NCBI GenBank assembly: GCA_024762915.1
Contig: JANTGL010000128.1
Span: 1-7,422 of the forward strand
Reading direction: 5' to 3'
Origin: Bacteroidales bacterium
GTDB lineage: Bacteria; Bacteroidota; Bacteroidia; Bacteroidales; JAADGE01
DNA: 7,422 nt
A model generated the notes under the pieces. That model was not told where the DNA came from, ran no database searches, and saw only the letters and a list, made by a program, of their open reading frames with translations. Below are positions 6,127 to 7,422 of this stretch, piece after piece. The stretch's first letter is position 1. Each line of letters starts with the position of its first letter. The translations under genes and the position numbers were made by a program.

Positions 6127-7422
6127 TCATCTAATAACACCCAAAACGGCAATTGCTTCTTTTACATTTTTAATGTCTTGAAAAGTCATGGTTAATTTAT
6201 CGTTACGTTCTTTCAATGTCGTTTTTTTAGGATATTTTTTAATAAATTCCAACACATCACCGAATACATCCGATTGATAATAAACAGATTGCTGGTTTGA
6301 AACCAAGTAGCAAACCATTTTTGTATTGCGAAGAATAATTTTTTCTATTCCTAAACTCATTGCTTTTCTGCGAAGTCGCACGGCATTAATAAGTTCCGAA
6401 GCAGCTTTCGGAATTTTACCGAAACGATCAGTCAATTCTTCTTCAAAAGAAGATAAAATTTCCTCATTATCAATTGTATCCAAACGTTTATAAAGTTTCA
6501 ATCGTTCTTCGGTATTTTCAACATAAGTTTCCGGAAAACGAATTGCCAAATCCGTATCAATATGGCAATCGGTAACAAATTTCAAATCCGTATTTTCAAT
6601 GCTGACTTTCCCTTCTTTGTTTTTTACGAAAAGTTCTTTAAATTCTTCTTCTCGAAGTTCCTGAACCGCTTCATCCAAGATTTTATGATAATTTTCAAAG
6701 CCGATATCGGCAATAAAACCGCTTTGTTCGCCGCCGAGCAAATTTCCGGCTCCGCGAATATCCAGATCCTGCATGGCAATATTAAATCCGCTGCCGAGTT
6801 CCGAGAAAGTTTCAACGGCACGGAGACGCTGACGTGCTTCATCCGTTAATGTTGAAATGGGAGGTGCTAACAGATAACAAAATGCTTTTTTATTCGATCG
6901 CCCTACCCTGCCCCGTAATTGGTGCAAATCGCTTAAACCGAAATTTTGTGCATTATTAATGATTATAGTGTTGGCATTCGGAATATCTAAACCCGATTCA
7001 ATAATCGTGGTTGCAATCAACACACCGAAATCTTCGTTAATAAAACCGGTCATTATTTTTTCCAAATCCTGCGGTTTCATTCTGCCGTGCATCACAGCTG
7101 TTCGCACATGCGGATTTAATCTGTTAATTAAAGATTCAACTTCAAAAATGGTATCAATTCTGTTATGAATAAAAAAAACTTGACCGTTTCTGCGGTATTC
7201 ATAATCAATTGCATTTTTAATAATTTCTTTATCAAATCGATGAAGTTCGGTATGAATCGGATAACGATTCGGCGGTGGCGTATTGATAATCGATAAATCT
7301 CTGGCGCCCATCAATGAAAATTGCAAGGTCCGCGGAATAGGCGTAGCCGTTAATGTTAAAGTATCAACATTAATTTTCAGTGCTTTCAATTTTTCTTTTA
7401 CGGCAACACCGAATTTTTGTTC
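6127..7422 (-). CDS. mfd: Transcription-repair coupling factor Mfd, C-terminal part
   Basis: The C-terminal 431 residues of Mfd are visible; the frame is open at the right edge, and the family is usually about 1100 residues, so over half is missing. Mfd is a cytosolic ATP-dependent translocase that removes RNA polymerase stalled at DNA lesions and recruits UvrA. In fragment numbering, the first residues EQKFGV are the end of the DEEQ-type Walker B region. Motif III is TATPIPRTL (25-33), motif IV GQVFFIHNRI (80-89), motif V lies in LIATTIIESGLDIPNA (about 135-150), and motif VI is QLRGRVGRS (168-176). The TRG translocation motif spans about 208-235, with QDLDIRGAGNLLGGEQSG. The C-terminal TRCF (D7) domain spans about 285-370 and excludes RecG. 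The stop is TGA at 6129-6127. The TTG at 7389-7387 is internal Leu, not a start. No disruption is seen. Confidence 0.97.
   Translation of the reverse strand, partial: EQKFGVAVKEKLKALKINVDTLTLTATPIPRTLQFSLMGARDLSIINTPPPNRYPIHTELHRFDKEIIKNAIDYEYRRNGQVFFIHNRIDTIFEVESLINRLNPHVRTAVMHGRMKPQDLEKIMTGFINEDFGVLIATTIIESGLDIPNANTIIINNAQNFGLSDLHQLRGRVGRSNKKAFCYLLAPPISTLTDEARQRLRAVETFSELGSGFNIAMQDLDIRGAGNLLGGEQSGFIADIGFENYHKILDEAVQELREEEFKELFVKNKEGKVSIENTDLKFVTDCHIDTDLAIRFPETYVENTEERLKLYKRLDTIDNEEILSSFEEELTDRFGKIPKAASELINAVRLRRKAMSLGIEKIILRNTKMVCYLVSNQQSVYYQSDVFGDVLEFIKKYPKKTTLKERNDKLTMTFQDIKNVKEAIAVLGVIR

Noticed and set aside
6562..7168. Open frames at 6562-6849 (+), 6624-6842 (-) and 6959-7168 (+)
   Set aside because: They overlap the highly conserved helicase and TRG motifs of Mfd in another phase or strand.
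7387..7389. TTG as a start for a 420-residue helicase-like protein
   Set aside because: The frame continues upstream to the window edge with conserved Mfd residues (EQKFGV), so this TTG is an internal leucine codon.

Overview
The window looks like chromosomal DNA of a low-GC Gram-negative Bacteroidota (Bacteroidetes) bacterium. The supporting signs are a type IX secretion (T9SS) type A C-terminal sorting domain on one protein, a two-component-regulator-type beta-propeller sensor, a TonB-dependent receptor with a short lipid-free signal peptide, starts without Shine-Dalgarno sequences, and upstream elements matching the Bacteroidota -7 promoter consensus TAnnTTTG. Genus and species cannot be told from the sequence. 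No RNA gene, CRISPR array, insertion sequence or integrase was seen, and base composition is uniformly AT-rich.

Layout, left to right. (1) Positions 1-479, minus strand: the N-terminal 159 residues of a TonB-dependent outer-membrane receptor that runs off the left edge. Its plug domain carries a C-x-N-R-M-D segment resembling the OprC/NosA copper receptors. (2) Positions 480-635: a divergent promoter region. (3) Positions 636-1088, plus strand: a GatB/YqeY-family protein. (4) Positions 1112-4246, plus strand, 23 bp downstream and probably co-transcribed: a 1044-residue membrane receptor. It has a signal peptide, 14 propeller blades, a Y_Y_Y domain, one transmembrane helix, a coiled coil and a cytoplasmic SpoIIE/PP2C phosphatase with its metal-binding aspartates intact. 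(5) Positions 4247-5914, minus strand: a secreted arylsulfotransferase (ASST)-like protein with a T9SS sorting tail. Its stop codon directly abuts that of the receptor. (6) Positions 5915-6126: a 212-bp gap with a promoter-like element and perhaps a decayed reading frame. (7) Positions 6127-7422, minus strand: the C-terminal 431 residues of the transcription-repair coupling factor Mfd, which runs off the right edge.

The genes do not form one pathway. Mfd and YqeY are housekeeping-type genes, while the receptor, the ASST-like protein and the TonB receptor act at the cell envelope. The most interesting element is the receptor, which couples a periplasmic double propeller of the kind known from hybrid two-component systems to a serine/threonine phosphatase output instead of a histidine kinase. 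No anti-sigma factor, STAS protein or response regulator lies in the window, so its target is unknown. Nothing here is clearly a wholly new system.
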